Assembly (NCBI RefSeq): GCF_016863655.1
Contig: NZ_BOPH01000016.1
Span: forward strand, 1-64,000
Direction: 5' to 3'
Source: Virgisporangium ochraceum
GTDB taxonomy: Bacteria > Actinomycetota > Actinomycetes > Mycobacteriales > Micromonosporaceae
DNA: 64,000 bases
Shown piece after piece: positions 1 to 9,251 of this stretch. A program made the position numbers and the translations under genes. The notes beneath the pieces were generated by a model. The model did no database searches. It was not told where the DNA came from and worked only from the letters and a program-made list of their open reading frames with translations. Position 1 is the first letter of the stretch, and every line of letters begins with the position of its first letter.

Positions 1-5
1 CCTCA

Positions 6-37
6 CTCGTGCCCGGGCTTCGTTGCCCGAGCACGAG
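6..37. terminator. Hairpin, possible transcription terminator
   Basis: Arms CTCGTGC (6-12) and GCACGAG (31-37) enclose a second stem, CGGGC/GCCCG, with a TTCGTT loop and one C/A mismatch between the stems. There is no T-tract, as is common for actinobacterial terminators. It lies beyond the 3' end of the leftward gene ending at 98, and whatever gene precedes the window is not visible. Confidence 0.45.
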
Positions 38-53
38 CACCCCCGATCGGGTT

Positions 54-87
54 CCTCTCGCGAGGCCGGTAAGCCCGGCCTTCGAGG
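54..87. terminator. Second hairpin downstream of the DUF6232-like gene
   Basis: AGGCCGG (63-69) pairs with CCGGCCT (75-81) around a five-base loop, and outer CCTC/GAGG arms extend the stem with an internal bulge. It starts about 10 bp past the stop of the leftward gene at 98, so it probably ends that transcript. Confidence 0.5.
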
Positions 88-97
88 GGTGACCGGG

Positions 98-517
98 CTA
101 GTAGCTCACTGCGGGAAAGCGCGTGTTCCAGTGTTCGCGTGCCTTGCGGAGCGCCCGGTTCAGCTTGCCCACCTCGATGGAGTCACGGGTGCTGAGGAGC
201 GCGAGTTCCGCGCCGTGGAAGTTGGCCCACAGGGTCCACTCCCTCGGGTGGGTGCGGCTCAGGACGAATGCCGAGCCGACCGAGGCCAGACCCGCGAGCC
301 CGAGCGCCGCGGTCATCGCCACCGGCATGACCGCGCTCATGACGATGGCCATGGCCATCAGGGAGACGCCCCCGCTGAGCGTGCGGACCACCATGCGGTG
401 GATCGGGCCGCGGGTGGTGCTGATCTCCCGCAGGTCGCTCACCGGGTAACGGTGGTCGCCAATGGCGACGTACTCACTGGTGACCTTCACGTACCGGTCG
501 TTGTAGTAGGTCCTCAT
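98..517 (-). CDS. DUF6232-like small membrane protein
   Basis: This is a protein of 139 residues. The N-terminal part begins MRTYYNDRYVKVTSEYVAIG and reads like a small PH-like beta domain; two hydrophobic segments follow at about residues 45-85, then a soluble tail. The pattern matches the DUF6232 family of actinobacterial membrane proteins, whose function is unknown. The ATG at 517 is preferred. An in-frame GTG lies three codons upstream at 526, and an AAGGG sequence upstream could serve either start. The long upstream extension of the reading frame is compositionally unlike the protein and was discarded. The gene is alone, with two hairpins downstream. No function is inferred. Confidence 0.7.
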   Translation of the reverse strand: MRTYYNDRYVKVTSEYVAIGDHRYPVSDLREISTTRGPIHRMVVRTLSGGVSLMAMAIVMSAVMPVAMTAALGLAGLASVGSAFVLSRTHPREWTLWANFHGAELALLSTRDSIEVGKLNRALRKAREHWNTRFPAVSY

Positions 518-746
518 CTCTTTCACCGCCCTTCGCCAGCCACCTGGCGGATGGAACCTTCGCTGATTGCGATGTCCCGTCAGTAGTATGACCCGGCCCA
601 CAATCCGGGTGCAACTGTTTTCAGTGATCACCTACGATTCTCAGTTGGCATCCCCGGCGCGGCCGTCGAAACTTCAAGTTTTTGTCAAGTTCGACTACGC
701 TGCAGCGACGAAGACACGCACAGCCCTCCAACGTTCAGGCCTGGTG

Positions 747-2117
747 ATGACGAACGACGCCCAGTCGGGAGCCCAGTCGAAGCGTCCGGGTGAGGATTCC
801 CGCGGCGCCGCGCACGAGGCCCGGCAGCGGTGGGCCAACGAGGTCATCCAGGCGCTCGCCGAGCGACGGCTGTCCATCAACGCGGCGGCCCGCGAGATCG
901 GGATCTCACCGGGACGCCTGCAGGCCTGGCTGCACCAGGACGTCGAGCCGTCGCCGCGGGTGATGCGCGACCTCGCCCGCGTGATCGGCCGTAGCCACAC
1001 CCACCTGCTCTCGCTGCTGGAGTGGCTGCCGCCCGAGATGTCCGACGCGCCGATGCGGCTGGAGGCCACCGAGAAGCTCAACGAGGCGATCGGCGAGGCC
1101 CGCCGCTGGCTGCGTGGCGCCACCCGGGCGGTCGGCATCCGGGGCGGCACCATGGTCGCCGGAGCGCTGCTGGAGAACAGCCGCGACTGGGGCGCGACGG
1201 TCCGCAACAGCATGCGGGGCCAGAAGTACCCCACCCGGTACGCGGTGCGGGTCGGCGCGCATCCGGTCGACGCCGTCTCCGGCATCCGGGGGCTGCCCGA
1301 CGACCCGCGGGTCACCGCCGACGACCGGCACCGCATCGAACTCGCCATCTTCGACACCATGCTGCGCACGTCCGCTCATTGGCTCGAACCCGGACCCGCG
1401 ACCGGCGCGCACTGGGCCCGGCGGCCCGACCTGGTGATGAGCGTGCCCTCGCTGTGCGCGAGCCGACCGCGCGGCCTGCGCCCGAACCTGCTGGTGCCGC
1501 CGAGCATCGTGGTGGTCGGCATCCCGCACGCTGGCAGCCAGGAGGTCGGCGCCCTGCTCGCCGACCTGCTCGACTGGGCGTACCAGGACGTGAAGGCGCT
1601 CGCCGCCGAGCAGTTCGAGCTCGGACCGGACACGTCCACCGAGGTCGTGGAGCGGGCCGAGGTGGCGGCCGCCCGCCGGCTGATGGAGGACCCGCTGGGC
1701 ATCGCCCGGCAGACCGTGTGGTCGTACCTCGACCCCAAGCCGATCCTGCAGACGTTCCGCCAGCTCGGGCCGGAGCTGCCGCTGGTGGTGCTGCTCCGCG
1801 CACCCGACAGCCTGATCGAGCACGTCACCGCCGAGTTCGCCGAGCGCGGTGACCCCGACGTCGACCTCGTGGAGGCGGCGCAGAACCTGGTGCGCCGCAC
1901 CGTCGAGACCAACCGTGCCCCGAACAGCTACCTGATCGTCGACGTGCCCGACCTGCCGCTCGGTTCCGGCAAGCCCGACGAGACCGACCTGATCTTCGAC
2001 GCCTACGTCGAGCTGGCGTTCAGGGCGGCCGAGTGGCTGCACATCCACCACGGCGGCCCCGCGCTGGCGCAGAGCGACGGAATCCTCGGCCGCCTCTGGC
2101 GGTCGGTCAACACCTGA
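747..2117 (+). CDS. Helix-turn-helix protein with possible degenerate P-loop domain
   Basis: This is a protein of about 456 residues. After a polar leader, residues about 30-75 form a helix-turn-helix: AAREIGISPGRLQAW fits the helix pair of Cro/XRE-like domains. The middle is alpha-rich. Around residue 255 the segment VVVGIPHAGSQEVGALLADL resembles the start of a P-loop kinase or sulfotransferase-like fold, but the motif lacks the usual GKS/T. A later LVVLLRAPDSL strand could be the matching Walker-B-like strand. I see no membrane segment. The start was set at the ATG at 747, with GTG 744 adjacent, because the upstream in-frame stretch runs into non-coding-like sequence; no strong ribosome site is visible. 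The product may be a regulator that senses a ligand or forms filaments. The assignment beyond the HTH is an inference. Confidence 0.6.
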   Translation: MTNDAQSGAQSKRPGEDSRGAAHEARQRWANEVIQALAERRLSINAAAREIGISPGRLQAWLHQDVEPSPRVMRDLARVIGRSHTHLLSLLEWLPPEMSDAPMRLEATEKLNEAIGEARRWLRGATRAVGIRGGTMVAGALLENSRDWGATVRNSMRGQKYPTRYAVRVGAHPVDAVSGIRGLPDDPRVTADDRHRIELAIFDTMLRTSAHWLEPGPATGAHWARRPDLVMSVPSLCASRPRGLRPNLLVPPSIVVVGIPHAGSQEVGALLADLLDWAYQDVKALAAEQFELGPDTSTEVVERAEVAAARRLMEDPLGIARQTVWSYLDPKPILQTFRQLGPELPLVVLLRAPDSLIEHVTAEFAERGDPDVDLVEAAQNLVRRTVETNRAPNSYLIVDVPDLPLGSGKPDETDLIFDAYVELAFRAAEWLHIHHGGPALAQSDGILGRLWRSVNT

Positions 2118-2168
2118 CAGTCACCTCTGATCCGACACCTTCCGAACCTGAATCGGGGCACCACGGTG

Positions 2169-2759
2169 ATGCACGCCGACTTCTACGACCGCGCCTACTT
2201 CGATGGCACGGGCAAGAGCAACTACTGCTCGTACACCGGAACCTCCTCGCCGTTCGAGGCGCACGCCGACGCCGTCGTCGCGATGCTCCGGGAGTACTCG
2301 CTCGACGGGCCGGTGCTCGACATCGGCTGCGCCAAGGGCTTCCTCGTCGCCGAACTGCGCCGGCGGGGCGTCGACGCGCACGGCGCCGACTGGTCCCCAT
2401 ACGCGATCGCCGAGGCGCCGGCGGAGGTGCGGCCGTACCTGCACCGGGCCGGCGCACACGATCTGCCGTTCGCCGACGGGCAGTTCGCGCTGGCCGTGTC
2501 GTTCGACGTGCTGGAGCACATGGATCTCGGCTACGCGCAGCGCGCGCTGCCGGAGATCGCGCGGGTCTCGCGGTGGCAGCTGCACCAGGCCAATACCGGT
2601 CGGCTCGACATCTGGCGCTTTGACGGCGACGCCAGCCACTGCACGCGGTTGCCGCTGGAGCAGTGGCAGGCCCTGGCCGTCGCGCTCGACCTGCCGCACA
2701 CGGTAGTTTGCGAGCCCGACCGGCGGCTGCCATTTCTCAGCGAGGTGCACGCGACTTAG
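2169..2759 (+). CDS. Class I SAM-dependent methyltransferase
   Basis: This is a protein of 196 residues with a Rossmann-type SAM domain. The glycine-rich motif I is VLDIGCAKGF (about residues 49-58). An acidic end of strand 2 lies near HGADWSPYAI, and the motif-IV region is LAVSFDVLEHMD. The protein is short and ends soon after the core fold, so no dedicated substrate domain is visible. The substrate cannot be told from the sequence. The ATG at 2169 follows a GTG at 2166, with TCGGGG about 12 bases upstream as a weak ribosome site. It lies 51 bp after the HTH gene and 34 bp before the propeller gene on the same strand, so the three may be co-transcribed. Confidence 0.8.
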   Translation: MHADFYDRAYFDGTGKSNYCSYTGTSSPFEAHADAVVAMLREYSLDGPVLDIGCAKGFLVAELRRRGVDAHGADWSPYAIAEAPAEVRPYLHRAGAHDLPFADGQFALAVSFDVLEHMDLGYAQRALPEIARVSRWQLHQANTGRLDIWRFDGDASHCTRLPLEQWQALAVALDLPHTVVCEPDRRLPFLSEVHAT

Positions 2760-2793
2760 GCAACTAAGCTTGCCGATGGGAGAGGGGACCATC

Positions 2794-3738
2794 GTGTGGA
2801 GTTCGCTCGGGGGAACGTGGATCACCGCACCGCACGTCGTCGAGCTCGGGGCCGACAAGATCGCCCTGTTCACGGTCGGCACCGACCACATCATCCGGGT
2901 GCGCTGGCGCATCGACGGCGAGTGGGGCGGCTGGACGGTGATCCCCGGCGAGGTGATCCAGGTCCCCCACGCCGTCGCCGGCACCGGCGACTGCCTCGAC
3001 ATGTTCGCCGTCGATCCGAAGTACTCCATCCAGCACCGCCAGTGGCGGGCCGGCGAGTGGACCGAGTGGCAGTCGATGACCGGCGAGGCGGGCGGTCCCA
3101 CTCTCACCGCGCCGCGGGCGGTGTGGTCGACACCGACCCGGCTCGACATCTTCGTGCTTGGCACCAACCTCGGCATCTGGCACAAGTACCGCGAGGACAG
3201 CGGGTGGAGTGACGAGTGGTCGTCGCTCGGGTCGCTCTGGCTCACGCCGCCGCACGTCCTGTCGCGCGGTCCCGGTCGCATCGACGCGGTGGCGATCAAC
3301 TCGCAGAGCGGCCTGTCGCACGCGCGCTACCAGGACGGCGAGTGGAGCCACTGGCAGACCGACGACGCGATCTCGATCTCCCGCCCGTTCGCCGTCGAGT
3401 CCGACGACAGGCTGCACGTGTTCGTGCTCGGTGAGAACCGCGGGGTCTACCACTACACGTGGGACAAGGAGTGGACCGAGCCGACGCCGTTGCGCGGCAC
3501 GGTGATCTCGCCGCCACGGGCGGTCGCGTGGCCCGACGGCGGCATCGACGTGTTCGTCGTCGGGCAGAACAGCGCGATGTTCCGGCGCGCCTACCGCGGC
3601 GGCGTCTGGCACGAGTGGCAGCCGATCGGCGGCCGGGCGTTCTCGCCGCCGAGCATCATCGCCCGCGACAGGACCGTGGAACTGTTCGTCCTCGGCGCCG
3701 ACAGCGCCATCTGGCACACCGAGGTCAGCGTCGACTAG
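2794..3738 (+). CDS. Seven-bladed PLL-like beta-propeller protein
   Basis: This is a protein of about 314 residues made almost wholly of seven repeats of roughly 45 residues. Each contains a PP/AP-H/R-V turn, a hydrophobic strand such as LDIFVLGTN, and a WxxW-type strand (GEWGGW, GEWTEW, GVWHEW). The last blade lacks its outer WxxL strand, and the N-terminus begins with exactly that element (VWSSLGG), so the ring can close by 'velcro'. This supports the GTG start at 2794, which has GGGAGAGGGG ending 6 bases upstream; ATG 2776 has no ribosome site. The repeats resemble the PLL/tectonin class of sugar-binding propellers. No signal peptide is seen, so it is probably cytosolic. Sugar binding is an inference. 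Its stop shares the CTAG with the stop of the convergent GGDEF gene. Confidence 0.75.
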   Translation: MWSSLGGTWITAPHVVELGADKIALFTVGTDHIIRVRWRIDGEWGGWTVIPGEVIQVPHAVAGTGDCLDMFAVDPKYSIQHRQWRAGEWTEWQSMTGEAGGPTLTAPRAVWSTPTRLDIFVLGTNLGIWHKYREDSGWSDEWSSLGSLWLTPPHVLSRGPGRIDAVAINSQSGLSHARYQDGEWSHWQTDDAISISRPFAVESDDRLHVFVLGENRGVYHYTWDKEWTEPTPLRGTVISPPRAVAWPDGGIDVFVVGQNSAMFRRAYRGGVWHEWQPIGGRAFSPPSIIARDRTVELFVLGADSAIWHTEVSVD

Positions 3739-5594
3739 ACCGCGGCCTTGCGGGCGCGCTTGGTCGCGTACATGGCCTGGTCGGCGCGGCGGAGCAGTTC
3801 GTCGGGGGTGATCGCGGCGGCGACCACCGAGCCGATGCTGGCCCGCACCGGCACCACCGCCCCGTCGACGACCACCGGGTCGGCCAGCAGCGCGTCGACC
3901 CGCTCGACCAGCTTGGCCACCAGGGTCTCGTCGGCGTCGGGCACCAGCACCGCGAACTCGTCGCCGCCGAGGCGGGCGGCCAGGTCCTGCTCGCGGAACC
4001 CGTCGCGCAGGCGCTGACCGACCGCGACCAGCACCGCGTCGCCGGCGTGGTGGCCGATCGTGTCGTTGATCGGTTTGAAGTCGTCGAGGTCGATCAGGCA
4101 GATGCCGACCTGCCGGCCGGCGGCCACGACCTGCTCCAGCCGCTCGGTGAACAGGGCCCGGTTGGCGAGGCCGGTCAGCGCGTCGTGGTGCGCCTGATGG
4201 TGCAGCTTGTCGCGCAGCCGGCGCGCGTCGGTGATGTCACGCGCGTTGCTGACGATGCCGTTCACGCCGGGCTCGTCGAGCAGGTTCGTACTGAACAGCT
4301 CCAGCCACCGGTACGAGCCGTCGGCGTGGCGGAAGCGGGCCTGGAACGTCACCGTCCGGCCCGGATCGGCCGCCAGGTCGAGCAGCAGGCCGCCGACGCT
4401 CTGCCGGTCGTCGGGATGCAGCCGGTTCAGCCACATCGTCCCGGTGATCTCGTCCGGCGGCACCCCGAGGATCCGCTCGATGGCCGGGCTCACGTACGTG
4501 ATCCTGCGGTCGGTGCCGGTCACGGCGGTGATGTCCGACGAGTGCTGCAGCAGCGCCCGGAACCGCTTCTCGTGCCCCACCAGCTCACGGAACAGCCGCT
4601 CGTTGTCGGCGAACGCGGCGAGCTGGCGGATCACCACCAGCATCGTGATCAACGTGACGGCGATGACCGCGCCCCACGCGCGCGCGTCGAGCCCGCCCGG
4701 CAGGAGCGCGAGCATGAGACCGAACGTCAGCACGATCGACACGTACGGCACGAAGCTGTACCGCCGGGCCGGCGCGAAGACCACGTTGACCAGGTGCTGC
4801 GGGCGCAGCTCCACCCACAGCCCTAGCATGAAGATCATGATCGGGGTGATGCGCAGGGCCTGGGTCACGGCCAGGTCCGCCGCCGGCGTCTGGACGGCCG
4901 ACCCGCAGCTGGCCAGGGCGAACGTCAACGACCCGACCGCCAGCAGCGTGCCGCCGGGCCGGGTCTTCAGTCGGTCGCCGCCGAGCATCAGACGGATCAC
5001 CGTGAACGCCACGACCATCAGCACCGCGGCGTTCACCAGCACGTTGATCTTCTGGGTGAGCCCGCCCTCGGCGACCTGGTCGGCGATCACCGTCGCCCAC
5101 ACGAACGCCGACCCGCCGAGCAGCACGATCACCGCATCGAGCCAGTTCCGGAACTTCTCCGACCGGTTGTGGTGACTGGTCGGGTGGCGCAGCAGCACCA
5201 CGAGCGTGGGCACCATGCCGATCAGCAGTGCCACGCTCTGGACGTCGCCGCTGACCGTCGCGCGCAGGCCCGGCTCCGCCAACGACAGGACGACCTGCGA
5301 CCCGTCCCCGATCACGAACATCGCGCACATGAACGCGACCACCCGCCACAGGCGACGCAGTTCGGCGTAGCCGCCGGGCTGCCGGGCCAGCGCGACGCAG
5401 ATCGCCACGAAGACCACGTCGAGCGCGACCTGGAACGTCCAGAACACCTGCACCTGGAGCGCGGCCGGACCGACACCGGCCAGGAAGTACAGCGGTGCGG
5501 CCACGGCGAGCAGCACGAACGCCGTGAGGACCCGGTCACGGGCAACGAACCGCACCGCACCGCACACGGCGAGCGCGACTCGCTTACCGGACAT
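3735..5594 (-). CDS. Membrane-bound PAS-GGDEF diguanylate cyclase
   Basis: The predicted protein has 619 residues. The first 320 or so hold about ten hydrophobic helices, forming a membrane sensor region like those of MHYT/MASE-type cyclases. A PAS domain follows (about 335-450), with RITYVSPAIERILG and RHADGSYRWLELF typical of PAS/PAC. The C-terminal GGDEF domain (about 460-615) has an intact GGDEF motif at 543-547, so it should make cyclic di-GMP. An RxxD inhibitory site (REQD, 534-537) lies five residues before the motif, predicting product feedback inhibition. No EAL domain is present. The ATG at 5594 was chosen because the upstream extension overlaps purD. The gene begins 44 bp after purD on the same strand and may be read through from it. 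Confidence 0.88.
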   Translation of the reverse strand: MSGKRVALAVCGAVRFVARDRVLTAFVLLAVAAPLYFLAGVGPAALQVQVFWTFQVALDVVFVAICVALARQPGGYAELRRLWRVVAFMCAMFVIGDGSQVVLSLAEPGLRATVSGDVQSVALLIGMVPTLVVLLRHPTSHHNRSEKFRNWLDAVIVLLGGSAFVWATVIADQVAEGGLTQKINVLVNAAVLMVVAFTVIRLMLGGDRLKTRPGGTLLAVGSLTFALASCGSAVQTPAADLAVTQALRITPIMIFMLGLWVELRPQHLVNVVFAPARRYSFVPYVSIVLTFGLMLALLPGGLDARAWGAVIAVTLITMLVVIRQLAAFADNERLFRELVGHEKRFRALLQHSSDITAVTGTDRRITYVSPAIERILGVPPDEITGTMWLNRLHPDDRQSVGGLLLDLAADPGRTVTFQARFRHADGSYRWLELFSTNLLDEPGVNGIVSNARDITDARRLRDKLHHQAHHDALTGLANRALFTERLEQVVAAGRQVGICLIDLDDFKPINDTIGHHAGDAVLVAVGQRLRDGFREQDLAARLGGDEFAVLVPDADETLVAKLVERVDALLADPVVVDGAVVPVRASIGSVVAAAITPDELLRRADQAMYATKRARKAAV

Positions 5595-5638
5595 GTACCC
5601 GAGGTCGGACGGCTCGGCCCGAACCTGAGCACTCAGCG

Positions 5639-6904
5639 TTACAGGGAGACTTCTCCGCGTGCGGCGCGCAGGGCGATATCGGGCCGCACCTGCGCACCGG
5701 GCATCGTGACACCGTCGACGAGGGCGTAGGCGGCGTGCCGGGCCGACGCCAGGTCGGGGCCCGTGGCGGTGCAGCACAGCACCCGTCCCCCCGCCGACAC
5801 CAGCGACCCGTCGGACCGGCGGGCGGTGCCCGAGTGCAGCACGCCCGGCACCCGGTCGGCGCCCAGGATCGGGTCACCCTTGCGCGCCGACGCCGGATAG
5901 CCGGCCGACGCGATCACCACGGTCACCGCCGACTCCGGCCGCCACCGCAGCGTCGGCTGCGCGGCCAGCGTCGTGGTCGCGGCCGCGTACAGCAGACCGG
6001 CCAGCGGCGTCTCCAGAAGCGCGAGGACGACCTGGGTCTCCGGATCCCCGAACCGGCAGTTGAACTCGATCACCCGGGGACCCGACGGCGTCAACGCCAG
6101 ACCGACGTAGAGCAGGCCGCTGAACGGGGTCCCCCGCTCGCGCATCTCGGCCAGCGTCGGCGTCACCACGGTCGCCAGCACGTCGTCGACCAGGCCCGCC
6201 GGTGCCCACGGCAGCGGCGCGTACGCGCCCATGCCACCCGTGTTCGGACCGGTGTCGCCCTCCCCGATGCGCTTGAAGTCCTGCGCCGGGATCAACGGAC
6301 GCACGGCCGTGCCGTCGGTGATCACGAACAGCGACACCTCGGGGCCGCTCAGATACTCCTCGACCACCACCCGCTCGCAGGAAGCGGCATGCGCCAGGGC
6401 CTCCGCGCGGTCGTCGGTGACCACCACGCCCTTGCCGGCGGCCAGTCCGTCGTCCTTCACCACGTACGGCGCGCCGAACTCGTCGAGCGCGGCGGCCGCC
6501 TCCTCGGGCGTGGTGCACGTCCTGGCCCGGGCCGTCGGCACGTTCGCCGCGCTCATGACGTCCTTCGCGAAGGTCTTCGAACCCTCGATGGCGGCCGCGG
6601 CCTGCGACGGACCGAAACACGCGATGCCCTTGGCCCGCACCAGGTCGGCGACGCCGGCCACCAGCGGCACCTCCGGGCCGACCACGACGAGGTCGACCCG
6701 GTGCTCGACCGCGAGCCCCGCGGCGGCCTCGAGGTCGGTGACCTCCAGCGGCGCCAGCACCACCGGCGCGCCGCCGCTGAGGCTGACGCTCGCGATGCCG
6801 GGATTACCGGGGGCGCAGACCAGCGCGGTGACGGCGGGGTCGGCGGCGAGGCTACGGGCGAGGGCGTGCTCCCGCCCACCCGAGCCGATCAGAAGTACGC
6901 GCAC
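5639..6904 (-). CDS. purD: Phosphoribosylamine-glycine ligase
   Basis: PurD (GAR synthetase) joins glycine to 5-phosphoribosylamine with ATP, the second step of purine synthesis. The 421-residue protein starts with the family N-terminus [15 protein letters not shown], which fixes the GTG start at 6904. The ATP-grasp region includes [14 protein letters not shown] and [14 protein letters not shown], the metal- and ATP-binding segment. Length is normal for bacterial PurD. It lies 22 bp downstream of purA on the same strand, so purA-purD is probably one transcript of purine genes, possibly running into the GGDEF gene. Confidence 0.96.
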   Translation of the reverse strand: MRVLLIGSGGREHALARSLAADPAVTALVCAPGNPGIASVSLSGGAPVVLAPLEVTDLEAAAGLAVEHRVDLVVVGPEVPLVAGVADLVRAKGIACFGPSQAAAAIEGSKTFAKDVMSAANVPTARARTCTTPEEAAAALDEFGAPYVVKDDGLAAGKGVVVTDDRAEALAHAASCERVVVEEYLSGPEVSLFVITDGTAVRPLIPAQDFKRIGEGDTGPNTGGMGAYAPLPWAPAGLVDDVLATVVTPTLAEMRERGTPFSGLLYVGLALTPSGPRVIEFNCRFGDPETQVVLALLETPLAGLLYAAATTTLAAQPTLRWRPESAVTVVIASAGYPASARKGDPILGADRVPGVLHSGTARRSDGSLVSAGGRVLCCTATGPDLASARHAAYALVDGVTMPGAQVRPDIALRAARGEVSL

Positions 6905-6926
6905 GGGGACAGATGGTACGGGCGGT

Positions 6927-8294
<1,368 letters not shown>

Positions 8295-8327
8295 CTACAA
8301 CCCACCTGATCGGGAAGGACGAACCCG

Positions 8328-9173
8328 GTGCATCGCGTCGTGATCCTGTCGCTGTCCGACGGTCCCTCCGGGGGCTGCTCGGCTCCGCGCGTCCCCGTGC
8401 TCGCGTGCCAGGACGCGCTGCGCGCGGCCGGGGCCGAGGTCGAGATCGTCAACGCCGGATCGGATGCGGAGATCGACGCGGCCCTCGCCACCGACGGGCG
8501 GCTCGTGGTCGCCGCCGCCGCCGACGGCCAGGTGCGCGCGGTCGTGCGTCGCCTGGTCCGCAAACACGCCCCGGCGCCGAGCAAGCGGCCGGCGGACCTG
8601 CCGGCCGACCGCACCCTGCCCGACCTTCCCCCGATCGGCCTCCTGCCGCTCGACCCGACCGGCCCCGACCTGGCGTCGCGCCTCGGCCTGCCGCGCGACC
8701 CGGCCGCCGTGGCCGGCGCCGTGCTCGACGGCCACGTCCGCCGGATCGACCTGCTCCGCAACGACGGCGGCTCGCTCACCCTCGACGGCGCGCTGCTCGG
8801 CGGCGCCGACAGCGAGGGCCGGGCGGTGCCGTTCAAGGCCACCGTCAACGTCGACGACGCCGTGTTGTCGAACGGCCGCGAACAGTTGATCGCCGCGGTC
8901 GTGGCGAACGCCGCCGGCTACTCGACCTTCGACGGCCTGCCGCTGGTCGTCGACCCGAAGCCGGCCGACGGCGTCCTCGACGTCGCGGTGGCGCTGGCCG
9001 TACGCCGGCGCGGCCGCGTCGAGATCGAGGTCCGCCGTGGTCGCGGCCGCGCGGTCGCGGTGACGCCGCGCGCCGAACTCCCCTTCCTGGACGACGGGGT
9101 GGCCGGCTCGCTGACCCACAAGCGCACCTGGTGGATGGAGCGCGCGGCGTGGGGCGTGTACGCACCGGCGTGA
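8328..9173 (+). CDS. Degenerate diacylglycerol/lipid kinase-like protein
   Basis: This is a protein of 281 residues. The layout resembles the DgkB/YegS lipid kinase fold: a first alpha/beta part to about residue 125, then a beta-rich second part with RGRVEIEVRRGRG and a C-terminal WERAAWGVY-like tail. The nucleotide signature GGDGT is not present; at that position the protein reads AAADGQVRAVV (about residues 64-74). It may therefore be catalytically inactive or use another ligand. The GTG at 8328 follows GGGAAGGA by about eight bases. It is divergent from purA. Family membership is moderately supported and activity is doubtful. Confidence 0.5.
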   Translation: MHRVVILSLSDGPSGGCSAPRVPVLACQDALRAAGAEVEIVNAGSDAEIDAALATDGRLVVAAAADGQVRAVVRRLVRKHAPAPSKRPADLPADRTLPDLPPIGLLPLDPTGPDLASRLGLPRDPAAVAGAVLDGHVRRIDLLRNDGGSLTLDGALLGGADSEGRAVPFKATVNVDDAVLSNGREQLIAAVVANAAGYSTFDGLPLVVDPKPADGVLDVAVALAVRRRGRVEIEVRRGRGRAVAVTPRAELPFLDDGVAGSLTHKRTWWMERAAWGVYAPA

Positions 9174-9251
9174 AGAACGGGCCTTTGTGTGCAAGGCTTT
9201 CCCGGGGCTTCCCCGGAAGCACGCACGGGGGCATGGGGCAGGAGGTTTGCG

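Noticed and set aside
567-746. Upstream extension of the HTH protein to 567
   Set aside because: The added 60 residues overlap the divergent gene's control region and do not look like protein.
906-2051. 381-codon minus-strand frame opposite the HTH gene
   Set aside because: The composition is low complexity (His, Arg, Val, Gln) with no motif; the plus-strand frame has an HTH and normal codon use.
9202-9216. CCGGGG/CCCCGG hairpin before the EspI-like gene
   Set aside because: The stem is only 6 bp with a 3-base loop; such short GC stems are frequent by chance in this DNA.
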